The position numbers and the translations under genes are program-made. Shown here one piece after another: positions 5,797-11,669 of a stretch of 11,669 bases of DNA (the first letter of the stretch is position 1; every line of letters begins with the position of its first letter). This DNA is from an uncultured Clostridia bacterium. Lineage in GTDB: Bacteria > Bacillota > Clostridia > Lachnospirales > Anaerotignaceae. Location: NCBI GenBank assembly GCA_937901125.1, contig CALCGT010000029.1:1-11669 (forward strand), given 5' to 3'. The notes beneath the pieces are model-generated. The model ran no database searches. It saw nothing but the letters and a program-made list of their open reading frames with translations, and was not told the origin of the DNA.

Positions 5797-7302
5797 TTAC
5801 TGGATACCAAAGTTTTCTCCTGTATTTGTAGATACATCCGTTGTTCCTGCCGTTTCCGGTGCAGCCGTTTCCGGTTTCTTTGTACCCACTGTCACCTCGT
5901 CTGCCGCTGCACGGTAGGAAGAGCTGCTGAACCATTCATTGCTGATAAGCTTGCCGCCTTCGTATACCTTTTTTCGCACGCTGACCTTACAGCCGGTTCT
6001 GCCCTTGGAAGTCACTTTTCTTTCGCCTTCCAGCATTTCATGGTCTTTTGTCACGATCTCAGCAGGCTTATCAATGGTTCCTTCGTAAACCGTTTCAAAT
6101 TCTACTTTTCTGCCGGAGCTATGCACTTCATGACCATAAATATTCATCACCAGCTTACCGCCGCTGGCATAAGCTTCGATCATGATGGGATATTCTGTGT
6201 TATTTCTGAATTTCAAATCTTTATATGTCCCCGCAACAGCAGCATCTCTGCCCAAAGGCACATAACCTACCGTCATAGAGTGTGGAGAACGTTCCACAAT
6301 ATCCAGTTCTGCCAAAATCGCAGCGTTATACAATGTAGATGTCACCTGACATACGCCGCCGGCCATGCCCTTCTCTACCTTACCATTCACATATACACCA
6401 GCATCCTTATAGCCGCCCGCTGCTGTCTGGCTGCCCAGGTTCGCATTGGCAGAAAAAACTTCGCCCGGCGCAACAACTGTACCATTGATATAATTGCAGC
6501 CAACAGCAAGGTTGTTGTTTCTATTTTTATCACTGTTGGTATAAGTTGTATAATATGTGCCGATCAAGTCTGTCACGTGGGAGTTGTCCTCCGCCGTCAC
6601 CTTAGGCTCTGTCACTTCTGCTACGATATCTGCTTTGCCGCTCACCCGTGTTTCCATGACTTTCGCCACATTCTCCGCCGTTTTTTGCTTATCCATGGCA
6701 AGGCCAGTCTGTTCATCGGAAATGATAAATTTACCATTCTTTCTGACCACCGTACTATCCACGGCTTCCTGGTCGAATTCTTCCGCCACTTCTGTCAGCT
6801 TGGCATCCAGCAGTTCCTCGTCATATCCATAGACCAGTTCGATATCCATACCGTTTTTCAGCAATTCGGAACCGACCGCAAAGCGTTCCTCCTTTGTGCC
6901 TTCACGGGCTGTCAGATATGCCTGCTTGACCGCACCTTCCACATCATAGCCTGCGCCGATGTCCTCAAAGGGAATCTCCCATTTCTGTTCTTCCTCTTCT
7001 TCGCCATACTGCAGTGTCAGGATCTGTCCAACGACCTCTGCTTTATACTTTTCATGCAGCTTCGCAATGGCTTCCGCTTCGCTCAGACCCGCCACATCTT
7101 CTCCGTTGATGGTGATGCCTTGATAGATGCCTTCCGCCGCCAGCAAATCTCTTACTTTAGCTTTCTGTACCTGATGATACCCAAAAACAGCCACAACTGC
7201 GATCAAAACCACAGCTGCAGCGATCATCAAAGGCTTTTGATTCCCATTGCCTTTTTTATGTCGATGCTTCTGCTGTCTCGGTCTCTTCCTTTCCTGTTCC
7301 AA
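5797..7302 (-). CDS. VanW-family protein with membrane anchor, PG-binding-like and G5-like regions
   Basis: This is a 501-aa extracytoplasmic protein tethered to the membrane. A strongly basic N-terminus (1-24) precedes one hydrophobic anchor (about 25-42), and no lipobox is seen. The ectodomain begins with repeated substrate- or peptidoglycan-binding-like segments (GITINGEDVAGLSEAEAIAKL, about 62-240). A VanW domain follows (about 255-385, with APGEVFSANANLG, GGVCQVTSTLYNAAILAEL and SPHSMTVGYVPLGRDAA). A G5-like segment comes next (about 420-480, ending EVTVGTKK), then a Pro/Thr/Glu-rich tail. VanW proteins occur beside vancomycin-resistance genes but are common in Clostridia without them, and their role in the envelope is not settled. 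The start is a TTG with AAGGGGG 8 nt upstream, and no ATG keeps the basic region and the anchor. Two promoters lie upstream. Confidence 0.88.
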   Translation of the reverse strand: MEQERKRPRQQKHRHKKGNGNQKPLMIAAAVVLIAVVAVFGYHQVQKAKVRDLLAAEGIYQGITINGEDVAGLSEAEAIAKLHEKYKAEVVGQILTLQYGEEEEEQKWEIPFEDIGAGYDVEGAVKQAYLTAREGTKEERFAVGSELLKNGMDIELVYGYDEELLDAKLTEVAEEFDQEAVDSTVVRKNGKFIISDEQTGLAMDKQKTAENVAKVMETRVSGKADIVAEVTEPKVTAEDNSHVTDLIGTYYTTYTNSDKNRNNNLAVGCNYINGTVVAPGEVFSANANLGSQTAAGGYKDAGVYVNGKVEKGMAGGVCQVTSTLYNAAILAELDIVERSPHSMTVGYVPLGRDAAVAGTYKDLKFRNNTEYPIMIEAYASGGKLVMNIYGHEVHSSGRKVEFETVYEGTIDKPAEIVTKDHEMLEGERKVTSKGRTGCKVSVRKKVYEGGKLISNEWFSSSSYRAAADEVTVGTKKPETAAPETAGTTDVSTNTGENFGIQ

Positions 7303-7350
7303 TCTTTTCGCCCCCTTGCGCTTTCCTTTTCGCCCCTTACCGAAGCAATT

Positions 7351-7379
7351 TTTCTACAAATCTCAACCATTCCTGTCAA
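7351..7379 (-). promoter_or_regulatory. Proximal promoter of the VanW gene
   Basis: TTGACA (7374-7379), a perfect -35, is 17 bp from TAGAAA (7351-7356) on the minus strand. Transcription would begin near 7344, about 40 nt before the TTG start codon. Confidence 0.7.
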
Positions 7380-7397
7380 AATAACGTAGTTGCACTT

Positions 7398-7426
7398 ATC
7401 ATAACGAAATATTGTATAAAATACAA
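7398..7426 (-). promoter_or_regulatory. Distal promoter of the VanW gene, overlapping a palindrome
   Basis: TTGTAT (7421-7426) and TATGAT (7398-7403) are 17 bp apart on the minus strand. The -35 is one arm of a perfect palindrome, TTGTAT-AAA-ATACAA (7412-7426), which could be an operator. The rest of the gap up to 7515 is AT-rich and shows no other clear signal. Confidence 0.55.
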
Positions 7427-7515
7427 GCCTAATTCATCGAAAAATCCTTACATTTTTGTTACGATTTTCTGTGTAAAATTCCAGTTATCAGAAACCACTT
7501 CCCATTTTATTTCAA

Positions 7516-7635
7516 TCAATAAATGCCATAGAGCAGGAACGGCGCGATCAGGCTCAGCACCATAACCCCCGCCAAAATAATGGCGATCACTGCAGATATT
7601 CTCTTTTTCATCTTATATTTATCAGCCGGTTTCAT
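7516..7635 (-). CDS. Small single-pass membrane protein, 39 aa
   Basis: A 39-codon frame reads MKPADKYKMKKRISAVIAII and continues LAGVMVLSLIAPFLLYGIY. The first 12 residues are basic and polar, and the rest forms one membrane segment (about 13-37). AAGGA lies 9 nt before the ATG. It sits 30 bp behind the helicase stop on the same strand and is probably co-transcribed with it, with the VanW promoters further downstream. Positive-inside charge predicts the N-terminus in the cytoplasm. It resembles short conserved MKKR...VLSLIAP peptides I associate with Clostridia, but no function is known. It is not obviously a toxin, and no antisense antitoxin RNA is evident. Confidence 0.72.
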   Translation of the reverse strand: MKPADKYKMKKRISAVIAIILAGVMVLSLIAPFLLYGIY

Positions 7636-7665
7636 TTCTTTTTTTCCTTCTTTCCATCCTAATTT

Positions 7666-9519
7666 TCATGTAAAAAACTTTTCTGCATTCAGTCCCATTT
7701 CCGCCAGAAAACGGGAAGGCTTCGTTTCTTTTTCATATCGCTTCTTCATGGCAGAAAGACAGAGCTTTTCGCCGGCCCTCGTCATTGCCACATAAAACAG
7801 CCGCCGTTCCTCTTCAATTTCTTCCAGCCCTTTTTCGTGGGGCACTACGCCTTCCACCAAAGAAGGTAGAAATACTGCCCGAAACTCCAGCCCCTTTGCT
7901 CCATGCATAGTCATCAGGGCCACCCCCTTTCGTTTCTGTCCTTTCTTCTGGGTCTGTTCCTTGATCTGCTGACTCAAATCCTCCAGCCGCTGCCGGAACA
8001 TTGTCACATCGGCGCAGTCCTTTGCCGTTTCCATGATCTCATCAGCGATCTCCCACAGTACTTGAGCGCTGGTTCGCCTGTATGCCGCAAATTCCTCCAG
8101 ATATTCATCATATCCAATGACTTTCCTGACATATTTCAGCCCGTCATAGGGCGATTTTTTCCGCACATGGCTCAGGTCGGTCCGCAGGTTTTCCAGATGT
8201 TCTTCCTGCCACCCCTTCAAGGATGGGCAAACAAAAAGGCTCCGCATCAGATTATAAGGTATCGTCTCTGCTTCCGCCAGCAGATCTTTCCCGATATATC
8301 GCTTCGGTTTATTCAAAATACGCCGCAGCCCACCATCTGATTCCTCATTTTCCGCCAGCAGCAGATAAGCCAGCAAATCCTTTGCCACCCAATGCTCGTA
8401 AACATTACCACTGTTGTCCCGCAGGTCGTAGGGAATGCCCCGTTTATACAATTCTCTGGCAAAGGCACCGCCCTGCAGATTCGTACGATAAATGACGGCG
8501 ATCTCCGTCAAGGGCACGCCCTCATCCAGCAGCTTGGCGATCTTTTCCCCGATGCATTCTGCTTCCTTTGCCATATCCTCCGCCAGAAAAAAGACCACCT
8601 TATCGCCTTCCTGTCCAATGCCCTTCATATTTTTCACAAATCTAGTCTCATTGTTCCCGATGACCTTTTCCGCCAGGGAAATGACCCGTTCTGTGGAACG
8701 GTAATTGGTATTCAGCGTTACCTTTTTCGCATCGGGATACAGGGTCGGGAAATGCAGCAGAAAGTCCGGTCTTGCCCCGCGGAAGGCATAGATGCTCTGG
8801 TCGTCATCCCCTACCACAAAAAGATTCTGATGCTTTTCCGACAATATCCGCAGACATTCGAACTGAGCTTTATTTACATCCTGAAACTCATCCACCAGAA
8901 TAAATTTATATTTCCCCTGCCAATAGGCTCTCACTTCCCTATCCTCGCTCAAAAGCTGATAGCAAAGGGTCAGCATATCATCGAAATCCAGCTTTTCGTG
9001 CCTCTCTTTATAGCTTTCATAGGCGTTGTACAGCTTGCGAAATTCCTCCACAGGCATGCCCATAGGTTCAAAGGTCTTGGGGCTTTCCAATTCGCTATTC
9101 ATCAAAGAAAGCTGGGAGAAAAACTGGGAAATATATTCTTCCAAATCAGGGATGTCCCATTTTCCCTCTTCTACGATCTGCCGCAGGACATTTCTTCTTT
9201 CCTCTTCCTGAAACACCCGCTCCACGCCCCAGCCATATTTGCTCCGCAAAATACGAAAAAATACACTATGGAACGTACCAAAAGAAACGCCCTCAGGGCC
9301 TTTTGCCCGTTGGAATCGTTCTTTCATTTCATCCGCCGCTGCTTTGGAAAAGGTCAGCGCAAGGATTTCTCTCGGTCTTGCCAATTTTTTCTCCAGCAAG
9401 CGCAGGATACGACAGAGCAATACGGTGGTTTTCCCACTACCCGGCCCTGCCAATACCAGCATGGGCCCTGTTTCGTGGCAGACCGCCTCTTTCTGGGCTG
9501 CATTCAGTTTCTTGCCCAC
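7666..9519 (-). CDS. UvrD/PcrA-like ATP-dependent DNA helicase (superfamily 1), short form
   Basis: This is a 617-aa 3'-5' DNA helicase of superfamily 1A, with all core motifs in order. AGPGSGKT (24-31) is the Walker A site. LTFSKAAADEMKER follows (about 55-68), then DEFQD (210-214), GDDDQSIYAFRGA (237-249) and LNTNYRST (269-276). TMHGAKGLEF comes next, and the final motif is RRLFYVAMTRAGEKL (572-586), with the arginine finger near 581. It is about 100 residues shorter than typical PcrA/UvrD (around 720), lacking the extended C-terminal part, so it is more likely a paralogue than the main PcrA. The start is a GTG with GGAGGGG upstream, and no ATG fits better. The likely promoter is at 9558-9587. 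A role in repair or conflict resolution is inferred from the family. Confidence 0.93.
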   Translation of the reverse strand: MGKKLNAAQKEAVCHETGPMLVLAGPGSGKTTVLLCRILRLLEKKLARPREILALTFSKAAADEMKERFQRAKGPEGVSFGTFHSVFFRILRSKYGWGVERVFQEEERRNVLRQIVEEGKWDIPDLEEYISQFFSQLSLMNSELESPKTFEPMGMPVEEFRKLYNAYESYKERHEKLDFDDMLTLCYQLLSEDREVRAYWQGKYKFILVDEFQDVNKAQFECLRILSEKHQNLFVVGDDDQSIYAFRGARPDFLLHFPTLYPDAKKVTLNTNYRSTERVISLAEKVIGNNETRFVKNMKGIGQEGDKVVFFLAEDMAKEAECIGEKIAKLLDEGVPLTEIAVIYRTNLQGGAFARELYKRGIPYDLRDNSGNVYEHWVAKDLLAYLLLAENEESDGGLRRILNKPKRYIGKDLLAEAETIPYNLMRSLFVCPSLKGWQEEHLENLRTDLSHVRKKSPYDGLKYVRKVIGYDEYLEEFAAYRRTSAQVLWEIADEIMETAKDCADVTMFRQRLEDLSQQIKEQTQKKGQKRKGVALMTMHGAKGLEFRAVFLPSLVEGVVPHEKGLEEIEEERRLFYVAMTRAGEKLCLSAMKKRYEKETKPSRFLAEMGLNAEKFFT

Positions 9520-9557
9520 TATCCTTCCCCTCCTATCAGCATTTTCTCTAATAAATT

Positions 9558-9587
9558 AGTATATCACATCTGAACATAGAAAAGCAA
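9558..9587 (-). promoter_or_regulatory. Extended -10 promoter of the helicase gene
   Basis: On the minus strand, TATACT (9558-9563) is preceded by TGA, giving an extended -10 (TGn). A weaker TTGCTT (9582-9587) lies 18 bp upstream. The start would be about 30 nt before the GTG codon. The -35 overlaps an AT-rich palindrome (9584-9602). Confidence 0.65.
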
Positions 9588-9602
9588 AAAACAGTTTTTT
9601 GC
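9584..9602. repeat. AT-rich palindrome between the divergent genes
   Basis: GCAAAAAA and TTTTTTGC form a perfect 8-bp inverted repeat around CAG. It overlaps the helicase -35 region. It could be an operator or an UP-like A-tract, and it is too A/T-rich to be a strong terminator. Confidence 0.4.
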
Positions 9603-9645
9603 CGCTTCTTAAGAAATTCTTACCAAAATCCTAACGGATTCTTTG

Positions 9646-9674
9646 TTGTAAAATTTTTGTTTGTATATTAAAAT
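9646..9674 (+). promoter_or_regulatory. Promoter of the glycosyltransferase gene
   Basis: TTGTAA (9646-9651) and TAAAAT (9669-9674) are 17 bp apart on the plus strand, in very AT-rich DNA. The leader that follows is about 75 nt long and holds two small hairpins, GCATTG/CAATGC (9682-9699) and GGTTTTC/GAAAACC (9721-9740). The AGGAGG ribosome site comes right after them. Confidence 0.6.
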
Positions 9675-9755
9675 ATTAAACGCATTGAAGAAGCAATGCA
9701 ATAAATCTGTCCAAATGAAGGGTTTTCTCTCAGGAAAACCTACAGGAGGTTTCTT

Positions 9756-11060
9756 ATGAATATCGGTATTTTTTCCGACACCTATTTTCCACAGCTCAAC
9801 GGCGTGGCAACATCGATCCGAACTCTCTCCAACGCTCTGCGTGAAAGAGGTCATAATGTTTATATCTTCACTCCCTCCGACCCACGCTGCGAAGGCCAGC
9901 CGGAGGAAAAGGATATTTTCCGTCTGCCCAGTGTTCCTGTTTATTTCGTAAGGGATTATCGTGCGGGCTACATTTTTCCGCCCCATATCCTGAAAAAGAT
10001 TTCCAAACTGAAATTGGATATCGTCCATACCCAGACAGAATTTCCTCTAGGCTTTCTGGGCAAGCTGGTCTCCACCACCGAAGGCATCCCCATGGTACAT
10101 ACCTATCACACCATGTATGAAGATTACGTCCATTATATCGGCGGCGGTCATATCATTTCACAGGGAATGGCAAGGGATTTCAGCAGTGCATTCTGCAATG
10201 CAGCCATGGGCGTCATCGCCCCTACCAGAAAAACAGAGCAGCTGCTCACCAATTACGGCGTTACAAAACCCATTTCCATCATCCCTACCGGCATCAATAC
10301 TTCCCATTTTCGGAAGGAAACCTTTGATCCTGCAGAAATTTTGGAACTGCGGAAATCTTTGGGATTGGAAGCGAATACTCCCGTCATCATCTCCATCGGC
10401 CGAATCGCCAAGGAAAAGAGTATCGATGTGGTCATCTCTGCCCTGCCCAAGCTTATCGAAAAACTGCCTGACTTAAAAATGGTCATCGTTGGCGAAGGCA
10501 ATGAAATCGAAAATCTGGGCAAATTTGCAGAATCCATCGGTGTTGGCGATCATATCATGTTCACCGGCGGCAAGCCATGGAATGAGATCGGCAAATATTA
10601 TCAGCTGGGCAATGTATTTTGCAGTGCCTCTGTTTCCGAAACGCAAGGCCTTACCTTTGCAGAAGCCATGGCTGGCGGCATCCCCGTCGTAGCGAAAAAG
10701 GATGAATGTATCGAAAACATCATTACAGATAACGAAACAGGCATGCTTTTCGAATCTGACGAAGAACTGCCCGATCTGCTCTATCGCGTCCTTACTGATA
10801 AAGCATTATCCTCCCGCCTTTCCAAAGCCTCTATACAGGCTATGGATCGTCTCTCCGTTGACGCCTTTGCAAACAGCGTAGAACAGCTTTATGAAAATAT
10901 TCTGGAAAACGGTGAACGCCCCAAACGGATTGCTGCCCCCGCTATTCCTTTGGTCATCGGTGTAAAAGCCGCCAAAGGCATCACAAAGCTTCCCTACAAG
11001 CTGGTGAGCAGTTCCCGGAAAAAGGCTGCATCTTTCCTTTCTGCTTCGAAAGAAGAATAA
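9756..11060 (+). CDS. GT4 glycosyltransferase, probable diacylglycerol glucosyltransferase
   Basis: This is a 434-aa GT-B fold retaining glycosyltransferase of family GT4. The N-terminal half opens with MNIGIFSDTYFPQLNGVATS and carries HTQTEFPLGFLG (91-102) and HTYHTMYEDYVHYI (115-128). Both patterns are strongly reminiscent of the LafA/alMGS group, which transfers glucose from UDP-glucose to diacylglycerol to make membrane glycolipids. The donor-binding half has IGRIAKEKSID (214-224), VGEGNE (245-250) and the EX7E motif ETQGLTFAE (Glu295, Glu303). The C-terminal tail (about 403-427) is basic and amphipathic, fitting peripheral membrane binding. AGGAGG lies 6 nt upstream of the ATG. It is divergent from the helicase gene and ends at its own terminator. 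Sugar and acceptor are inferred from resemblance. Confidence 0.9.
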   Translation: MNIGIFSDTYFPQLNGVATSIRTLSNALRERGHNVYIFTPSDPRCEGQPEEKDIFRLPSVPVYFVRDYRAGYIFPPHILKKISKLKLDIVHTQTEFPLGFLGKLVSTTEGIPMVHTYHTMYEDYVHYIGGGHIISQGMARDFSSAFCNAAMGVIAPTRKTEQLLTNYGVTKPISIIPTGINTSHFRKETFDPAEILELRKSLGLEANTPVIISIGRIAKEKSIDVVISALPKLIEKLPDLKMVIVGEGNEIENLGKFAESIGVGDHIMFTGGKPWNEIGKYYQLGNVFCSASVSETQGLTFAEAMAGGIPVVAKKDECIENIITDNETGMLFESDEELPDLLYRVLTDKALSSRLSKASIQAMDRLSVDAFANSVEQLYENILENGERPKRIAAPAIPLVIGVKAAKGITKLPYKLVSSSRKKAASFLSASKEE

Positions 11061-11067
11061 GTATTGG

Positions 11068-11096
11068 GCGGAGCCTACTGTGCTCCGCTATTTTTT
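11068..11096 (+). terminator. Intrinsic terminator of the glycosyltransferase gene
   Basis: GCGGAGC and GCTCCGC form a perfect 7-bp GC-rich stem with a 7-nt loop, followed by TA and a U6 run (11091-11096). It lies 7 bp after the stop codon. Confidence 0.9.
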
Positions 11097-11118
11097 CAAA
11101 AACTTTTCAAAAAAGTGC

Positions 11119-11147
11119 TTGACAAAATTATCCCCATATAGTATGAT
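11119..11147 (+). promoter_or_regulatory. Strong promoter of tRNA-Arg
   Basis: A perfect TTGACA (11119-11124) is 17 bp from TATGAT (11142-11147). Transcription would start near 11154, about 16 nt before the mature tRNA. Confidence 0.92.
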
Positions 11148-11169
11148 TGTTCCTGTGTCAAATGAATAT

Positions 11170-11243
<74 letters not shown>

Positions 11244-11248
11244 TAATA

Positions 11249-11280
11249 AACCGCAAACCATAAGGTTGCGGTTTTCTTTT
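11249..11280 (+). terminator. Intrinsic terminator of tRNA-Arg
   Basis: CCGCAA(A)CC pairs with GGTTGCGG, with one bulged A and loop ATAA. A TTTTCTTTTT run follows and also begins the next hairpin. It starts 6 bp after the tRNA. Confidence 0.88.
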
Positions 11281-11330
11281 TATATCACGAAAGCCATGGT
11301 TTGTACCCATGGCTTTCGTGATATAAAAAG
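11276..11330. repeat. Perfect 24-bp inverted repeat with 7-nt loop
   Basis: Arms 11276-11299 and 11307-11330 are exact reverse complements, from CTTTTTATATCACG to AAGCCATGG, around the loop TTTGTAC. T and A runs sit at the outer ends, so RNA from either strand would form a very stable hairpin. It lies between two ordinary terminators. It may be a third terminator-like element, a stable small RNA, or a relic of an inserted repeat. I see no gene in it. Confidence 0.9.
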
Positions 11331-11359
11331 AAAAGGGCGGTATTTCTACCGCCCTTTTT
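11331..11359. terminator. Bidirectional terminator between tRNA-Arg and the symporter gene
   Basis: AAAAGGGCGGTA (11331-11342) and TACCGCCCTTTT (11347-11358) form a perfect 12-bp stem with a 4-nt loop and U-runs on both strands. It lies 33 bp past the symporter stop codon and serves that gene on the minus strand. It also backs up the tRNA terminator on the plus strand. Confidence 0.9.
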
Positions 11360-11391
11360 ATCGTGGGAAAACATATAGATTTTCGAATAGA

Positions 11392-11669
11392 TTATTTGTC
11401 CAGCTGAGGCGCAACATCGTCCATCCATTTCATCAGACCGCCCATTTCTGCGTCTTTGTCCCAAACATATTTCTTTGTTTCGGATGCAACTACGCCAGAC
11501 AGACCAATCAGAGCAACCAAGTTGGGGATGATCATACATGCATTCAGCATATCAGCTACGTTCCAAACTACTTCCAGAGCAGCCACACAGCCAATCAGAA
11601 CAACTACTGTCCATGCAATACGATAAGGTTTGATAGCCTTTACGCCTACCAGGTAAACCCATGCACGTT
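11392..11669 (-). CDS. Sodium:alanine/glycine symporter (AGCS family), C-terminal part
   Basis: Only the last 92 codons are in the window. The frame is open to the right edge, with the first full codon at 11665-11667. The visible protein runs RAWVYLVGVKAIKPYRIAWT, then a membrane segment (VVVLIGCVAALEVVW). NVADMLNACMIIPNLVALIGLSGVV forms the last membrane segment, and a polar tail ending in MDDVAPQLDK follows. GVKAIKPYR and WN-AD-LN---IPNL-AL-GLSGVV are typical of the end of AGCS (AlsT/YaaJ-type) transporters, which bring in alanine or glycine with Na+. An internal GTG at 11586 is not the true start because the homology continues upstream. A bidirectional terminator lies just downstream. Confidence 0.92.
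   Translation of the reverse strand, partial: RAWVYLVGVKAIKPYRIAWTVVVLIGCVAALEVVWNVADMLNACMIIPNLVALIGLSGVVASETKKYVWDKDAEMGGLMKWMDDVAPQLDK

Noticed and set aside
5797..7302. VanW gene as part of a glycopeptide-resistance cluster
   Set aside because: No vanA/B ligase, vanH, vanX or VanRS-type genes lie in the window. VanW proteins are common in Clostridia without resistance.
5530..7389. A 619-codon open frame on the plus strand
   Set aside because: It lies antisense to the VanW and HypE-like genes, which have clear family motifs. Its translation is rich in Cys, His and Phe with no domain, and it has no ribosome site. It is a shadow frame.
8392..9573. A 393-codon open frame on the plus strand
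   Set aside because: It is antisense to the helicase gene, whose motifs are complete. No ribosome site or recognisable protein is seen.
11285..11539. An 84-codon minus-strand frame running through the 24-bp inverted repeat
   Set aside because: It overlaps the symporter gene in another frame and crosses a terminator. No ribosome site fits.

Overview
The window reads as chromosomal DNA from a low-to-mid GC Firmicute, most likely a Clostridia/Lachnospirales-type anaerobe. The basis is the set of gene families, the AGGAGG-type ribosome binding sites, the sigma-A promoters with 17-bp spacers, the U-tailed intrinsic terminators, and a tRNA gene without an encoded CCA. The exact genus cannot be read from the sequence. 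Most genes lie on the minus strand. No transposase, integrase, CRISPR array or phage gene is visible, so this is a housekeeping region rather than a genomic island. Its most interesting content is RNA-level regulation between the genes.

Left edge (1-201): a near-consensus minus-strand promoter fires out of the window. Its leader carries a boxA-like CTTTGAAAA element, so an rRNA operon probably begins just outside. A bidirectional hairpin terminator separates it from a Sir2 deacylase gene.

223-3472: minus-strand genes for a Sir2/CobB deacylase and a CNNM/CorC-HlyC membrane protein are followed, moving right, by mntP, a manganese exporter. mntP has its own promoter, a clear yybP-ykoY (Mn2+) riboswitch and a terminator expression platform. 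Between mntP and the CorC-type gene is a 77-nt hairpin with a U-tract. It is preceded by a possible 28-codon ORF that ends inside the hairpin's 5' arm, which would fit a translation-coupled attenuator.

3477-7635: a class I aminotransferase and a HypE/AIR-synthase-like ATPase form a likely two-gene operon. Upstream are a secreted or anchored VanW-family protein with its own promoters and terminator, and a previously easy-to-miss 39-aa single-pass membrane protein.

7666-11060: a compact UvrD/PcrA-type helicase (minus) is divergent from a GT4 glycosyltransferase resembling diacylglycerol glucosyltransferases (plus). The shared 236-bp gap holds both promoters.

11068-11669: the glycosyltransferase terminator, a strong promoter, tRNA-Arg(ACG), and three hairpins in a row. 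The middle hairpin is a perfect 24-bp inverted repeat. The window ends inside a minus-strand AGCS-family sodium/alanine symporter gene.
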